A stretch of DNA of 64,000 nucleotides from WTGA01 sp965214055 (GTDB taxonomy: Bacteria > Pseudomonadota > Gammaproteobacteria > Arenicellales > Poriferihabitantaceae), in assembly GCA_965214055.1 (NCBI GenBank), contig OZ243931.1:496001-560000 (forward strand). The letters are read 5' to 3'. The position numbers were made by a program, and so were the translations under genes. The notes under the pieces are model-generated. The model did no database searches, had not been told where the DNA came from, and saw nothing but the letters and a program-made list of their open reading frames with translations. Shown one piece after another: positions 63,401 through 64,000 of this stretch. The stretch's first letter is position 1. Each line of letters opens with the position of its first letter.

Positions 63401-64000
63401 GTGGACCTCCTTGTTCAATCAATCGTAAACGGTTTCATTCAAAGCGGGTTTTTCGCGCTATACGCAGTGGGCCTGGTGCTGATTTTTGGCGTCATGGGGG
63501 TGGTGAATTTTGCCCACGGCGAATGGGTCATGGTGGGGGCCTATACCGTCTGGTTTCTGCATGCCCAGCACGGTGTTCCATTTTTATGGACTGTTCTCAT
63601 TGCCATTATCATTGTCACCGCAATCGGCATGGTCATGGAACGTTTCCTGTTCCGACCGAAACGTGATGACCCGCTTGGAGGGTTGATTTGCTCCATTGGG
63701 GTATTGTTCATCCTGCAGGTCGCTGCAACCCTGATTGGCGGCGACGGGCCGTCCAAACAGGTCCCCCCGCCCTACCAGGGAACCTTTGTTCTGTTTGAAT
63801 CCCTGCGCATACCGGTCCAGCGGGTTTTCAGCATCGCGGTTTCCCTGGCAGCCCTGGTGGCGTTGTGGCTGTTCCTCACCCGCTCGAAATTGGGCTGGGC
63901 ACTGAGAGCCGTGGCCCAGGACCGGGAAGCCTCTTCGCTGCAGGGGATCAATACCGACCGAATTTCCATGATCGCGATTTCCATCGGCGCCGCCATGGCA
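63401..64000 (+). CDS. LivH-type ABC transporter permease, N-terminal part (runs off right edge)
   Basis: Begins at GTG 63401 and stays open for 200 codons to the end of the window. Reads DLLVQSIVNGFIQSGFFALY, then GVMGVVNFAHGEWVMVGAY (the LivH signature) and TRSKLGWALRAVAQDREAS, the family's cytoplasmic coupling loop. At least six spans are visible. It most likely belongs with the binding-protein gene at 60774, from which it is separated by the Rpn-like pseudogene. Confidence 0.88.
   Translation, partial: MDLLVQSIVNGFIQSGFFALYAVGLVLIFGVMGVVNFAHGEWVMVGAYTVWFLHAQHGVPFLWTVLIAIIIVTAIGMVMERFLFRPKRDDPLGGLICSIGVLFILQVAATLIGGDGPSKQVPPPYQGTFVLFESLRIPVQRVFSIAVSLAALVALWLFLTRSKLGWALRAVAQDREASSLQGINTDRISMIAISIGAAMA

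Overview
The window looks like a G+C-rich gammaproteobacterial chromosome. Pointers are a RimB/RimK pair, GshB, PrpE, several TRAP and branched-chain-amino-acid-type ABC importers, a copper nitrite reductase, and a DsrC/TusE-family sulfur-relay protein beside small proteins of a kind I associate with sulfur oxidisers. Species cannot be read from the sequence. I see no rRNA, tRNA or CRISPR array.

Layout. 1-1.1 kb: the end of an unknown gene and a lone Cas6/Cmx6-type gene. 1.1-7 kb (minus): a TRAP importer (dctP, terminator hairpin, dctQ, dctM) followed by an amidase, a small membrane protein and a 2-hydroxyacid dehydrogenase, probably one uptake and catabolism operon. 7.5-9.4 kb: small conserved-looking proteins and a DsrC-like protein whose terminal cysteine is replaced by serine. 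9.4-15.2 kb: pyruvate carboxylase, a class V aminotransferase and a choline-kinase-like phosphotransferase. 15.7-20.3 kb: a complete livKHMGF-type importer. 20.6-23.3 kb (minus): nirK (fused to cytochrome c), nirV and a SCO protein behind an FNR/NNR-like box, divergent from a Rieske oxygenase. 25.7-31 kb: a Bat operon (DUF4381, BatA, a BatB-TPR fusion, BatD) without adjacent MoxR or DUF58 genes. 31-36 kb: YceI, a GMC oxidoreductase, a CPA2 antiporter and an orphan tungstate-type binding protein. 36.5-43.8 kb (minus): ATP-dependent 5-oxoprolinase, GmhA, GshB and PrpE. 44-47.5 kb: enoyl-CoA hydratase, an MFS carrier, RimK and RimB.

Accessory part, 47.9-60.1 kb. A 5,560-bp element has perfect 18-bp terminal inverted repeats and a perfect 9-bp target duplication. 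It is a roughly 2.2-kb insertion sequence carrying a small Dam-like adenine methylase translationally coupled to a DDE transposase. The transposase gene is itself split by a roughly 3.3-kb serine-recombinase element (DUF5372-like protein, HTH protein, small protein, large serine recombinase), and removing that element restores the transposase frame exactly. Next come a secreted Calx-beta protein, a diverged relic of the same type of element end, and a frameshifted transposase scrap. Then, on the minus strand, there is a four-gene export system: TolC, a PAS-coiled-coil-TM-HlyD adaptor fusion, an ABC ATPase and a MacB-type permease. The adaptor, with a cytoplasmic PAS sensor on a periplasmic adaptor, is the most unusual protein here.

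60.7-64 kb: a Tat-dependent solute-binding protein and the start of its likely LivH permease, separated by the wreck of an Rpn/PD-(D/E)XK transposase-like gene.
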